From a virus, in IMG/VR virus record IMGVR_UViG_3300044619_000813, positions 1 to 43,767 of that record: 43,767 nt of DNA; one strand, given 5' to 3'. Positions 23,313 through 31,880 of this stretch are shown here, one piece after another (positions within the stretch are counted from its first letter, which is position 1; every line of letters starts with the position of its first letter). The translations under genes were made by a program, and so were the position numbers. The notes under the pieces were generated by a model. That model did not search any database, was not told the origin of the DNA, and saw only the letters and a program-made list of their open reading frames with translations.

Positions 23313-23702
23313 TTATCGTTTCATTCTTGCCATAAAATCAATACTCACCCAATAAACATTTAAATCAGCATTGTATGCTTGTGAATCAGATGACATATAC
23401 TTAACTGTCTGCACGCTAATATCATTTACTGTACCTACAAATCTGTCTAATCTATTTCTTATAGAGTTAGATAAACTTTGTGTAGTGTCATAGTTGTTTG
23501 TATAAACATCTACTTGAAAACTAACTTCTTCAAGATTACTTTGACCATCTTTAAAATCAACTGCAACACTATTAATAATTGTGTAAACACAAAAAGGATA
23601 GGTAACATTTTGAGGAGCAATATCTGGAAAGATGCGTAATCCGCAAACACCAGTAACTGCCACATCAGTTGATAGTCTCCCATATATTACTTTACCTATC
23701 AT
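23313..23702 (-). CDS. tail completion / terminator protein (DUF3168-like)
   Basis: 129 aa with the DUF3168 layout: short N-terminal helix, RIFPDIAPQNVTYPFCVYTI, EEVSFQVDVYTNNYDTTQ, SLSNSIRNRLDRF and a C-terminal strand. Members cap the tail and connect it to the head. The gene order connector, stopper, gp10-like, DUF3168, tail tube is canonical for siphoviruses. Confidence 0.8.
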   Translation of the reverse strand: MIGKVIYGRLSTDVAVTGVCGLRIFPDIAPQNVTYPFCVYTIINSVAVDFKDGQSNLEEVSFQVDVYTNNYDTTQSLSNSIRNRLDRFVGTVNDISVQTVKYMSSDSQAYNADLNVYWVSIDFMARMKR

Positions 23703-24316
23703 AATACTTGCCAGAATTTTTTAGGCCTTTCCTGCATGATAAAAATACATTCGTCACGCATTGTTTTAATTACTTTTTCTCTACTTAAATTTCTTGCTTG
23801 TACTACTATTTTATTATACCAGGCTCTTGTACTTCCAAAAACCATGTGAGCATAAAAGCCATTTGTTCCTTCGCTACTATTAATACCTTTATTCATTGTA
23901 CCTCTTTTATACAATGGCCCTACCGCTCCTACTGCATATCTATATGATTTAAGATTTTTAGATAAATCAATAATTGACTTTCTTAAATTACCTGGTTGCA
24001 CAATCATTGAAGCTCGATCATTTTCAGACCAGCCTTTCATTTTTTTATTACTAAAAGGATTAGTGCTAATTCTGTGAGCCTTATTACTTACCGGCACTAA
24101 TGACTTATAAATTTGTAATGCGATAGGAGTAGCTGAATCTATTACTCTACTTCTTTCTTTTACTGTACATTGCTCCATTAACTCTGCAAATTCAATCACC
24201 GCATCTGCTAAACCTACCACTCTTAATGACATACCTTGAAAACTCCTTCTACCTGCGTAGTTAGACTTCTGAAGATCTTTGAGGTGATTTATTTGTTTAG
24301 CTGATAAATATCCCAT
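23699..24316 (-). CDS. HK97 gp10-like head-tail protein
   Basis: 205 aa. The start at 24316 (MGYLSAKQINHLKDL) overlaps the stop of the preceding gene as TAATG and is preferred over an in-frame ATG 27 bp upstream. The centre has the HK97 gp10 pattern: ALQIYKSLVPV, PGNLRKSIIDL, and the C-terminal GFYAHMVFGSTR with a final helix. Members act at the neck or tail junction. It is somewhat longer than typical (about 140-170 aa) owing to its N-terminal extension. Confidence 0.75.
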   Translation of the reverse strand: MGYLSAKQINHLKDLQKSNYAGRRSFQGMSLRVVGLADAVIEFAELMEQCTVKERSRVIDSATPIALQIYKSLVPVSNKAHRISTNPFSNKKMKGWSENDRASMIVQPGNLRKSIIDLSKNLKSYRYAVGAVGPLYKRGTMNKGINSSEGTNGFYAHMVFGSTRAWYNKIVVQARNLSREKVIKTMRDECIFIMQERPKKFWQVL

Positions 24317-24660
24317 TACACATAATTTTGAGCAAATGAACAAAATAAATGTAAATACATATTGTCTTCACTTATCTGGATATTTTCTATTTGGTAATAT
24401 TTATTCATCCAAATAATTCTTTGTTGCTCGTTTATGTCAGTTCTATATCGACAGGTAACTCTCACCTGGCTTAATGCTGTTATCTTGCCACCTTCTACCT
24501 CCTCCTTGTTTATTCCTTTATAATCTACTAATGCCCATACCTCTGCAAAATTACTCCACGTCTCTGTTCCAAAACCAGTAGTGCCAATAGCACGAGAAAC
24601 ACTCTGTACTATTATTCTTTCTCTTAACTTTCCTATTTCTTCTTTTTTGTTGTATCTCAT
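24316..24660 (-). CDS. head-tail joining / head closure protein
   Basis: 114 aa matching the phage head-tail joining family: GKLRERIIVQSVSRAIGTTG near the start, the conserved WSNFAEVWALV and VTCRYRTDINEQQRIIWMNK, YQIENIQ. These proteins plug the portal after DNA packaging and bind the tail. It overlaps both neighbours by 1 bp. Confidence 0.85.
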   Translation of the reverse strand: MRYNKKEEIGKLRERIIVQSVSRAIGTTGFGTETWSNFAEVWALVDYKGINKEEVEGGKITALSQVRVTCRYRTDINEQQRIIWMNKYYQIENIQISEDNMYLHLFCSFAQNYV

Positions 24661-25220
24661 TAGAATAATTGAACCCTATATTGATCTAAAAGATATTGAG
24701 AGGCAGTAGGCATCTTTCTAACGTAATCTTCTCTGTTGTCGTAAGTATCAGCAATCATCATCAACATTGCCTGTCTTATTTGCATAGGTACACCGCTTGC
24801 CTCACTGCTAAATCCTGCCGTATAAGTTATAGTCACATCATTTATATTACCATACAATGTTGGCCATGTTTTGCCAAATGCAAGGGATAATCTGCATGGT
24901 TTTGAAAAATTATCTACAATATAATTACTACTATTGTATGTCTGTGTTGTATTTTGGCTGTCTGCGTACTGAAAATTAGTAACAGCAATAACTGGAGAAA
25001 TACTTAAATAAATAATTGGATTTGAAAGCCTATCTAACTTTTCAGTAATAGTTTGAGTAATCAATGCCATGTTAAGGTAACTTTCAGCAACGTGACGAGC
25101 TCCAGTAATTAAAGTAGTAATCATTGTATCATCAGCAGATGTATCAACCTTTAAATAGTTTTTTACTTCAGACAATGTCCAAGGTTCTGTTACTGGTGCC
25201 GTTGTTACTTTATAAGCCAT
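24660..25220 (-). CDS. head-tail connector protein (gp6-like)
   Basis: 186 aa. The family pattern is clear: EPWTLSEVKNYLKVD, DDTMITTLITGARHVAESYL, a central beta region with SNYIVDNFSKPCRL, VTITYTAGF and the C-terminal helix PMQIRQAMLMMIADTYDNRE. Such proteins form the ring below the portal. The leader between the capsid gene and this gene carries a GGGATAG hairpin. Confidence 0.85.
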   Translation of the reverse strand: MAYKVTTAPVTEPWTLSEVKNYLKVDTSADDTMITTLITGARHVAESYLNMALITQTITEKLDRLSNPIIYLSISPVIAVTNFQYADSQNTTQTYNSSNYIVDNFSKPCRLSLAFGKTWPTLYGNINDVTITYTAGFSSEASGVPMQIRQAMLMMIADTYDNREDYVRKMPTASQYLLDQYRVQLF

Positions 25221-25236
25221 CTTTATATTTTTAAGT

Positions 25237-25262
25237 AGGGATAGAGATTTCTCCCTATCCCT
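25237..25262 (-). promoter_or_regulatory. hairpin between capsid and connector genes
   Basis: AGGGATAG (25237-25244) is complementary to CTATCCCT (25255-25262). On the minus strand it is followed by ACTTAAAAATATAAAG and ATG. No T run follows. The arrangement and the string TTAAAAATATAAA recur before the endolysin gene. It may protect or cut the capsid mRNA end, or set connector expression. Confidence 0.5.
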
Positions 25263-25279
25263 TTACTATCCCCTATTAT

Positions 25280-26506
25280 TTACAGATTCTTTAGGTGCTT
25301 AATTGCAGCCGTATTAAGCAATTTGCCATCATACCTTGCATACATTAAGAAACCTACCTCCATTTCGTCCATGAAACGCTCACGCAATGGCACAAGGACA
25401 TTGTTAGCTACCTGGCGAATGATGTACTTAGACCAATCTCCAAAATAAATAATTTTAGCATCAGCAGCCTGTGCAGATGGTAAATCATTGTTCACAAAGA
25501 AGTTGTAACCTAATAATCTGTCTGGTGTACCTTCTCTAAGTGATGGTTGGAATAATGGATTATTTGCAGTATCAAAGTTTAATTTCCTAACCGCACTTAA
25601 AATCTGGTCATGCATCATGAACGCAGCCGATGGGCTATTTCTGTAAGCAATGTCAACCGAATGAACAAGGTCAACCAAGTTAGCAGCAGTAAACGCGCCA
25701 GTAGTTGCAGATTCTACACCAGAAGGTGCAACATCTCTGAATCCTGTTGGTTTACCAGAACCATCACCAGTTGTAAATGCAGTGTTTAACGCTCTACCTA
25801 AACGCTCACCTAACATGATTGGTAATTCACTATTCAATAAACCAAACTCATCATTTGCCCATTCAACAGATACTTTAACCAATGTGTTACAAACGTGAGC
25901 TGCAAACGTTTCTCTTGTAAAGGTCATGTCTTGAACAGTTACTGCCGCTGCCTCTGTATGCCAGTTAGCAGCCGTGCCTGTATCATTAACTTTTGGCCAG
26001 TACAATGTACCTGCTTTTGGTGTAGTGATTACACGGCTAACCTGTAACATTGGTCCGTAGTAAGCCATTGTTCTTTCCAATTCGTTAGAAAACTGGTAAG
26101 GAATAACATAACCACCTGCCAATCCAGTCTCCGCAGTAGTAATCGTTGCAGTACCACGCATTTCACGGAGTAAACCGCGCTCAGTGTTATTCAACTCTCT
26201 CTTTGCAATAGCCTTTATGAATGCAGAGTGATACTCTGGAGACTTAACAATCTCTCTTTGATCCCTTGGCAATGCAGCAAGTGTATCTTCAATACCACTA
26301 ACTCCTCTTGACTCAGAGTTGATTTCATTCCATCTTTCTAAACGTGAAATTTGGTCTGTATAACTTTTAAAAGAGCTATCTGCTTTATCCCATTGTGCGG
26401 ATTCGTCGGCGGACATCAATCTACCTTCGGCTGCGGCTCTTTTTTGTAGGTCTTCCATTATTGCGTAATCGGAAGCCCGCTTTTCTCTTAATTCCTTTGC
26501 AGTCAT
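25280..26506 (-). CDS. major capsid protein, HK97 family
   Basis: 408 aa. Residues 1-100 are a charged helical delta domain (TAKELREKRASDYAIMEDLQ, SFKSYTDQISRLERW) expected to be removed by the prohead protease. The rest has the HK97 capsid pattern: TETGLAGGYVIP-like region at 125-140, VITTPKAGTLYWP, AAAVTVQDMTFTRETF, VEWANDEFGLL, GDGSGKPTGF and LLGYNFFVNNDLP. Protease, portal and terminase lie upstream in the usual order. The exact cleavage site is not visible from sequence alone. Confidence 0.92.
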   Translation of the reverse strand: MTAKELREKRASDYAIMEDLQKRAAAEGRLMSADESAQWDKADSSFKSYTDQISRLERWNEINSESRGVSGIEDTLAALPRDQREIVKSPEYHSAFIKAIAKRELNNTERGLLREMRGTATITTAETGLAGGYVIPYQFSNELERTMAYYGPMLQVSRVITTPKAGTLYWPKVNDTGTAANWHTEAAAVTVQDMTFTRETFAAHVCNTLVKVSVEWANDEFGLLNSELPIMLGERLGRALNTAFTTGDGSGKPTGFRDVAPSGVESATTGAFTAANLVDLVHSVDIAYRNSPSAAFMMHDQILSAVRKLNFDTANNPLFQPSLREGTPDRLLGYNFFVNNDLPSAQAADAKIIYFGDWSKYIIRQVANNVLVPLRERFMDEMEVGFLMYARYDGKLLNTAAIKHLKNL

Positions 26507-27441
26507 TATTTTGTTTTTAAATTTAGTAAATGCAGGGCATTCCTGCGTAACTCGTTCTGTATATTAATTTCAGATTTAACACATATATCAATAACACTTT
26601 GTAATTCTTCGTCTAACTTTCCTGCTATCTGCTCATAGCTGCGCTTGGCAACCATGGTATCTGGATTAGCAGGATAAGTTACTGGAGAAACATCGTAAAC
26701 TTTTTTAATAGAACGTATGATTCTTTTAGGTTTGATGCCTTCCCTTTCTTGCCAGTCCTCTGCCTCTACACTAAAAGCAAATGATGATTGATAAACATCA
26801 CCACGTTTAACCATTTCTAAAAGGTCGTTACCTAAAGAAGTATTTGGTGCCTCAAATGAATATTCCAAAGCATTACCCGTAAGATTTAATTTTAAAGTAC
26901 CGGATTTAGTCCTTGCCAAAACCATGTTAGCATCATGATTAAACAATGCCACTACATCGCTCATGTCGGAGTTAGTGAATACATCTTGACTCATCTCTTC
27001 ATCATACCAACCCATATCGTAGGCAGAGTTAAACACGGTAGCAGTGCCTACTATTGTGCGAGATTCTGGCATAGCCCTAAACTCATAATTTATACTTCTT
27101 TTTTCCATTGTTTCTTCTTTTGACCTTTCGTCCATTATTTTATTAGCTGTTCTTTCTGCCCAGGGCAACATCGTTGAGCCACCCCAAGCGTCATACATGA
27201 TTGAACCGCATATTTCATTATCATCTTCATCAAAATATTTACCTTGGTCATATACCTTGGCTCTACTTAAAAAACTATATGTTCTTATGACCTCATCGTC
27301 ACTTAATGCCTCTCTTCCGCTTAACTGCCTTGCCCTTGTCCAGCCCACGGAAGTCCCACACTGGCTGCCATTATCTTCTTTATGCTGCAATGCTTTCTTT
27401 GCGGCATTTGTTGCTGATTGAGGGTAATTACTGTACGGCAT
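26506..27441 (-). CDS. prohead protease (S78) with extra N-terminal domain
   Basis: 311 aa. Residues 1-105 form a separate domain (YPQSATNAAKKALQ, TRARQLSGREALSDDEVIR, GSIMYDAWGGSTMLPW) that I recall from other phage structural proteins. Residues 113-265 are the S78 protease: EFRAMPESRTIVGTATVFNS, FNHDANMVLAR with the catalytic His (169) and VYQSSFAFSV with the Ser (219 or 220). It should mature the capsid by removing the delta domain. The typical S78 protease is about 200 aa, so the N-terminal domain is an addition. It overlaps portal and capsid genes by 14 and 1 bp. Confidence 0.85.
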   Translation of the reverse strand: MPYSNYPQSATNAAKKALQHKEDNGSQCGTSVGWTRARQLSGREALSDDEVIRTYSFLSRAKVYDQGKYFDEDDNEICGSIMYDAWGGSTMLPWAERTANKIMDERSKEETMEKRSINYEFRAMPESRTIVGTATVFNSAYDMGWYDEEMSQDVFTNSDMSDVVALFNHDANMVLARTKSGTLKLNLTGNALEYSFEAPNTSLGNDLLEMVKRGDVYQSSFAFSVEAEDWQEREGIKPKRIIRSIKKVYDVSPVTYPANPDTMVAKRSYEQIAGKLDEELQSVIDICVKSEINIQNELRRNALHLLNLKTK

Positions 27442-28654
27442 CTGTCGTAGGTTCTATTTTTATATTAGAAGCTAAAGGCAATTCATAACTATCTCCACCG
27501 GTGTAAGGATTCATATTCTCTTTAATCCTAATTTCGTTAGGTGACATTGCTAATACATTACGCATAGTTGTGTAGTAAGAAGATCTTGCTGCCACATCGC
27601 CACGGAGTAAGCCATCAAGATTAAATCGAGTGCTATACCTTTCTTTTTCTACCTCAAAAAATATTTTTCTATTAAATTCTGCCTCTATAATTTCGCACAA
27701 TGGCATAATGGTGTAATTAACAAACATTTGGCTCAACTGCTCCATGTTGCTAAATGTAGCCTTATCCATATCTTCTAATAAAACACCTGGTACACCAGTT
27801 ATGCGAGCAATGTCTGATATAGTAGCCTTCTTAGTTTCATTAAATGCTGCATCGTTTGGATTAAGACCTACCTTCTGAAAGTCCATGCCTTCCTCTAAGA
27901 TGGCAGTGCCTCCAGCATTTTGACTGCCTCCAAAAGCACGATTGAAAGAAGATTTTAATCTGTCGTATGCCTCATTAGTTAACTTACCAGGATGTTTTAA
28001 CACTCCATTCAAGTGTGCGCCATTCTTGTAAAAGTTTGCACCGTAATTTCTATTGGCTAAAGCTAAGCCATAGTTATCTCTATGAAGGTCCGGCATAACA
28101 AAACCATCTATACCATTCCATGAAAGGTTAGGTATGTGAATGATGTTATCTGAACTATACTTCTTGTTATTCTTCTTATTCTTAAATAGTAACTCGCCTC
28201 TGGTATTATAGTAACTTTCCATCTGCACCGGATCAAGAATCAAAAGACTTGTAATCCTTTGGCTATTTGCATTTCTGTTGATAGCAGCGTAAAAAACACC
28301 ATGGCTCAAATAGTGAAGCACCATTGTCTTATAGAACGTGTGAGCTGTGTAAAACTGTGAGGGCTCACGACTAACTATTTTAAAATTTGGATGTTCTTTA
28401 GCTATTCTTAAACTACCATCTTCTCCTTTTTCTATAATATCAAAAGGCAAGGATGCAATAACACCTCCAAGTATTTGAGTCGCTCGGTAAAATGCAGGTA
28501 GACCAATAATAGAATATTCATCTACCGCTACACCAGCTGCAGATCCTCTTTGAAATAATGCGCCTAATGTATCACCGTTTATTGGTGTACTTGGATTTTC
28601 AATACTGGCACGAGTATTAGAAAAAAAAGACCGCATGGAGTTAATTATTCCCAT
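27428..28654 (-). CDS. portal protein, HK97 type
   Basis: 408 aa from the start at 28654 (MGIINSMRSFFSNTRAS); an upstream in-frame ATG adds six residues that precede a -7-like box and is less likely. Family motifs: LPAFYRATQILGGVIASLPF, a dense stretch around LILDPVQMESYYNTRGEL, DNIIHIPNLSWNGIDGF, LKHPGKLTNEAYDRLKSSF, IARITGVPGVLLEDMDKATF and SQMFVNYTIMPLCEIIEAEF. The portal ring is the DNA entry channel. An 8-bp inverted repeat covers the start codon. Confidence 0.9.
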   Translation of the reverse strand: MGIINSMRSFFSNTRASIENPSTPINGDTLGALFQRGSAAGVAVDEYSIIGLPAFYRATQILGGVIASLPFDIIEKGEDGSLRIAKEHPNFKIVSREPSQFYTAHTFYKTMVLHYLSHGVFYAAINRNANSQRITSLLILDPVQMESYYNTRGELLFKNKKNNKKYSSDNIIHIPNLSWNGIDGFVMPDLHRDNYGLALANRNYGANFYKNGAHLNGVLKHPGKLTNEAYDRLKSSFNRAFGGSQNAGGTAILEEGMDFQKVGLNPNDAAFNETKKATISDIARITGVPGVLLEDMDKATFSNMEQLSQMFVNYTIMPLCEIIEAEFNRKIFFEVEKERYSTRFNLDGLLRGDVAARSSYYTTMRNVLAMSPNEIRIKENMNPYTGGDSYELPLASNIKIEPTTDAVQ

Positions 28655-28658
28655 GCGG
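28631..28658 (-). promoter_or_regulatory. inverted repeat over the portal start codon
   Basis: CCGCATGG (28631-28638) and CCATGCGG (28651-28658) are perfect inverted repeats; the start codon of portal (28652-28654) lies in one arm. TATATTTG on the minus strand (28659-28666) directly precedes it and fits a -7 box, though no -33 box is clear. A fold here would mask portal translation. Confidence 0.45.
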
Positions 28659-28705
28659 CAAATATAAACCAAGATAGTATGAAGTAATGGAGTTATGGTA
28701 ACATC

Positions 28706-28936
28706 TTAAACAAATCGCATTACCATGTAATTGCTTTTTGCTTTTCTAAAACTTTCGTAGGTCTTATATTTCTCATCCAATCCAAATTCATCTCTCTCCT
28801 CCTCCAATTTTATCCATGCCTCTTGATGTGTACGACATTCTCCGGATAACTCGTAAAACCTATGAAAATATCCGCTTGTTGAATTAATTTGTCTAACCTG
28901 TTGAGCGTACTCATGCTTTGCCATTAATTTTTCCAT
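28706..28936 (-). CDS. hypothetical protein between terminase and portal, 76 aa
   Basis: A charged helical protein (KHEYAQQVRQINSTSGYFH, GECRTHQEAWIKLEEERDEF, YKTYESFRKAKSNYM). The true start may be the first Met or the Met at residue 5. No family was recognised. Small genes between TerL and portal are common; a packaging accessory role would be a guess. Confidence 0.6.
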   Translation of the reverse strand: MEKLMAKHEYAQQVRQINSTSGYFHRFYELSGECRTHQEAWIKLEEERDEFGLDEKYKTYESFRKAKSNYMVMRFV

Positions 28937-28968
28937 AATTAAAAGGTTTTATTTTAATTAGGTACATT

Positions 28969-30636
28969 TTATAACATTAACAATCCTCCTTCCCTTTCCT
29001 TGCCCTCGTATATTGTTGGTCTATCTCCTTGCATTATCTGTGCGTAGGCCATAACCATTGCTACCGCTCCATCCACTTTCTCTGTGCTTTTTGCTTTATC
29101 TATTTTAATGTTGCCAGCAGGATCTAACCGCAACATAACATTGCTCATCATCCATTCCAATACTGGATTGCCATCGTGTGTAATTTCATTAGATAAAAAC
29201 AACTTTTCTACCTCCTTGGTTGGTGCAGACATAGAAATAAAACCTTGCCCAAATGGCTTCATTGTTGCGCCATCATTTGTTAATTGGATAACAAGTTGAC
29301 TGGCATTCCATCTATCAAAACAAATACATTCTATTTTATACTTAGCCGTTATTTCAATTACCTTATTCTTTATGTAATCGTAATCGGTTACATTACCATC
29401 TGTCATTGTTAGATGCCCATCTTGTTGCCATTGCAGATATGGAACACCATCACTAAGCGATCTTTCTCTCACATTGTCCTCTGGGCAAAAGTAATAAGAT
29501 TTTATATGTGGCTTAGATAATCCTTCTTGTACCGGAAAACAAAGTACAAGTGCGCAGATGTCACGCGTTGAGGCAAGGTCTAAGCCAGCAAAGCATTTTT
29601 TATTATACAACGTAGCATCATCAATAAATAACCTCGTTGCATCAATGTAAGACTGCGAAATCCAAACGGAGGATGTAGATGTCCATACATTTAAATTCTT
29701 TGTCATAAATTGTATTTGCTTTGCGGCCCCTTCGTTTAATGCCTTTTGATACTGGTTATCCATGTAGTCCATGTACGGAGTAACACCAAGGTTAGGATTG
29801 CTTTTTGTCCAATTATTTTTATCCTGCCAGTCATCGCCTTCATCAAGACAAAATAGTAACGGAAAAACAGACTCATCTATTTTCCTTTTCTCTAAAATGT
29901 CAACCATTACCTTTCTGTACATATAACAGGGAGACTCCCGATTAAAGCCAGCAGTAGTTGTTATTAGAAGTAATGGCTGTAACCTTGAACCCATGCCAGT
30001 CTCCATTACTTCTAAAACATCGCTTGTCTTATGCGCGTGATATTCGTCAATAATAGCACAATGTGGATTAAGACCATCTAAGGTATCAGCATCGGCACTA
30101 ACCGATTCAAACTTTGTATTTGTGGTAGGTACATTACAATTATACTTTAAAACATTAACCAACTTGTTAAATGTTTTAGAATCATTCTTTAAATTCTTTA
30201 AAAATACTTTAGCAGTATCAAATGCAATCCTCGCTTGATCCCTTGTCGTTGCAGCTGTGTACACCTCCGCTCCCGTTTCATTGTCTAACAGGAAACAGTA
30301 AACGGCAATCGCAGCTGCTAACTCAGTCTTACCGTTCTTCCTTGCTATTTCAAGGTAAGCCTTGCGGAATCGTCTGCCACCAGTCTTTTTCTGCCATCCA
30401 AATAATACTTTAATAAAAAACTCTTGGAATGGTTGGATGTTAAAGCGCTGCCCGGCAAACTCGCCCTTGGTATGTCGGAGTGCAGAAATAAAGGAGAAAG
30501 CCCTGGTTGCCTTCTCCTCTGAAAAAACAAACTCCCAATCGTTATTTTTTAAATCAGCTAAATGCCTGTCAACTGCCAGTTTTGCATAGTTGCCTAATAT
30601 TAATCGCCCCGAAACAACATCCTCAATAAATTTCAT
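28969..30636 (-). CDS. terL: terminase large subunit
   Basis: 555 aa. The ATPase half has the Walker A-like ARKNGKT at 98-104, the Walker B CAIIDEYHAH with D197-E198 and a coupling motif LLITTTAG at 223-230. The nuclease half begins with GLDLASTRDICALVL (D353) and continues with CICFDRWNASQLV and a C-terminal STEKVDGAVAMVMAYA. The protein pumps and cuts concatemeric DNA into proheads. It follows TerS and a small membrane protein. The architecture is that of HK97-group terminases. Confidence 0.92.
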   Translation of the reverse strand: MKFIEDVVSGRLILGNYAKLAVDRHLADLKNNDWEFVFSEEKATRAFSFISALRHTKGEFAGQRFNIQPFQEFFIKVLFGWQKKTGGRRFRKAYLEIARKNGKTELAAAIAVYCFLLDNETGAEVYTAATTRDQARIAFDTAKVFLKNLKNDSKTFNKLVNVLKYNCNVPTTNTKFESVSADADTLDGLNPHCAIIDEYHAHKTSDVLEVMETGMGSRLQPLLLITTTAGFNRESPCYMYRKVMVDILEKRKIDESVFPLLFCLDEGDDWQDKNNWTKSNPNLGVTPYMDYMDNQYQKALNEGAAKQIQFMTKNLNVWTSTSSVWISQSYIDATRLFIDDATLYNKKCFAGLDLASTRDICALVLCFPVQEGLSKPHIKSYYFCPEDNVRERSLSDGVPYLQWQQDGHLTMTDGNVTDYDYIKNKVIEITAKYKIECICFDRWNASQLVIQLTNDGATMKPFGQGFISMSAPTKEVEKLFLSNEITHDGNPVLEWMMSNVMLRLDPAGNIKIDKAKSTEKVDGAVAMVMAYAQIMQGDRPTIYEGKEREGGLLML

Positions 30637-30842
30637 TTAGGTGTTTTAATTTCTATGGCAATAAATCTAAATAGAAAAAGAAAGCTAACAAATCCAAGTG
30701 CCTCTAAAAAGTCTATATAATCAAACCAAAAGAATTTAACAAATAACCAATTCCATAAATAGTAAAAAGGAACGGCTAAAACTGTGGACATTATAGTCAT
30801 AACAATGATAAAGGTCAATGTTTCATAAATGCTTTGTTTCAT
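30633..30842 (-). CDS. small membrane protein, 69 aa
   Basis: Two hydrophobic segments (LTFIIVMTIMSTVLAVPFYY at about 8-28 and ALGFVSFLFLFRFIAIEI at about 48-65) around an aromatic loop (WNWLFVKFFWFDYIDF). It is inserted between the terminase subunits with overlaps of 4 and 1 bp, an unusual place for a membrane gene. The function is unknown. Confidence 0.65.
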   Translation of the reverse strand: MKQSIYETLTFIIVMTIMSTVLAVPFYYLWNWLFVKFFWFDYIDFLEALGFVSFLFLFRFIAIEIKTPK

Positions 30843-31291
30843 TAGTTCATTTTTAAAAGTTTAGCTATCTCGTCATCCTCATCTTCGTTACTATCTCTAA
30901 AGTAGTCTAATTTTAAACGGCTGCCCGGATCTAAGCCTAAACTCTTGCTAATCTCCAAAAACATATCCATACTTTGCTTAAATGCAGTCCATTCTGCAGA
31001 AACTTGCCTTGCACCGTTTGGATGCACCATAACTGCACCAGCAACTGCAAGAACCTCGGCATTGTAAAGCAGATGGCCAATGGCGCGCGTAGCAATGCTC
31101 AAAAAAATGTCATCAACGTCCTTGCTTGCCTTGTGCGCTTGTAAGTGTTCCTTTAATTTCTCATAAATCTTTACCTCGTCCTCATTCAGTTTTAGCAGCG
31201 ACCTGCCGACTGGGCTACCGGAATAGGATTTGATACGGGAAGGTATCAATGTACCTTGAAGTTCTTTTGTTTTCAATGACTTTGCTCTCAT
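30842..31291 (-). CDS. terS: terminase small subunit, P27-like
   Basis: 149 aa. The order fits P27-type small subunits: a basic start (RAKSLKTKELQGTLIPSRIK), a helical core (DEVKIYEKLKEHLQAH, DDIFLSIATRAIGHLLYNAE), the block VMVHPNGARQVSAEWTAFKQ and LEISKSLGLDPGSRLKLDYF. The NG-x5-S-x-x-W-x-x-(F/Y)-K and LGLdPxSR elements are typical. It recognises phage DNA for packaging with TerL. Confidence 0.85.
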   Translation of the reverse strand: MRAKSLKTKELQGTLIPSRIKSYSGSPVGRSLLKLNEDEVKIYEKLKEHLQAHKASKDVDDIFLSIATRAIGHLLYNAEVLAVAGAVMVHPNGARQVSAEWTAFKQSMDMFLEISKSLGLDPGSRLKLDYFRDSNEDEDDEIAKLLKMN

Positions 31292-31442
31292 TTGCTTTGC
31301 TTTTTTATGCTTTGGTTAAACCCCCCTTTTGGAGATTGATTTGATGTCTTCCTTTCTGCACAGTACGATGTTTAGGCTTTCGAGGTAATTCCTTCCCTCC
31401 CCCGGTCCTTCTTGCCTCTCCGACCTTGTCCGCTCCTCCTCC
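31292..31442 (-). other. 151-bp purine-rich gap between HNH and TerS genes
   Basis: On the minus strand the stretch is strongly purine-rich near the HNH stop (repeated GAGGAG, then GGGGGAGGGAAGG). No gene with good support was found. A 24-codon frame starts at the ATGA overlapping the HNH stop, and another frame stays open down to a TAA at 31316-31318 but lacks a start codon. Gaps beside terminase and HNH genes often hold the packaging signal, so a cos or pac site here is possible but not shown. Confidence 0.35.
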
Positions 31443-31880
31443 TCATGCTCCTCCTTGCTTCTCCATGCTCCTCTTCCTCTGCACCATCTGTGCCAGCCAT
31501 GTCACCACATCAGCCTTGTCCTTCGGTAGTATCTTTGCATCTGCATCCATGTAAATGGGAACAGGTGCAACAGATGTCTTCTCCAGTATAGACTTAGTAT
31601 CATGACAAGACTTACATAGTGCTAAGAGGTTGCCTAAGTTATACATAGAACCACCACGAGTGATAGGTATCATGTGGTCAACACATCCTTTCCTATCACC
31701 TGGTGTTATGTCAACCATCTCACCTAATACCAAGCACACCTCACACAATGGATTGGCACGTCTATAGTTTACGCTAACCTTCTGCCATGCACTGTTATAA
31801 TTACCTTGCTCACCAGATGGCTTGCGCTGCATCTTAGCCTTATTAATACTTGAATGTATGTACTTAGGTATGTATGGCAT
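31443..31880 (-). CDS. HNH endonuclease (terminase-associated type)
   Basis: 145 aa. The HNH core is complete: CEVC (C46, C49), GCVDHMIPITRGG (DH at 68-69), NLGNLLALCKSCHD (N84, C89, C92, H93). The paired CxxC elements bind a structural zinc. The gene lies next to TerS, as HK97 gp74-like HNH proteins do, where they assist packaging cleavage; that role is inferred. It overlaps the glycosyltransferase gene by 1 bp. Confidence 0.85.
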   Translation of the reverse strand: MPYIPKYIHSSINKAKMQRKPSGEQGNYNSAWQKVSVNYRRANPLCEVCLVLGEMVDITPGDRKGCVDHMIPITRGGSMYNLGNLLALCKSCHDTKSILEKTSVAPVPIYMDADAKILPKDKADVVTWLAQMVQRKRSMEKQGGA

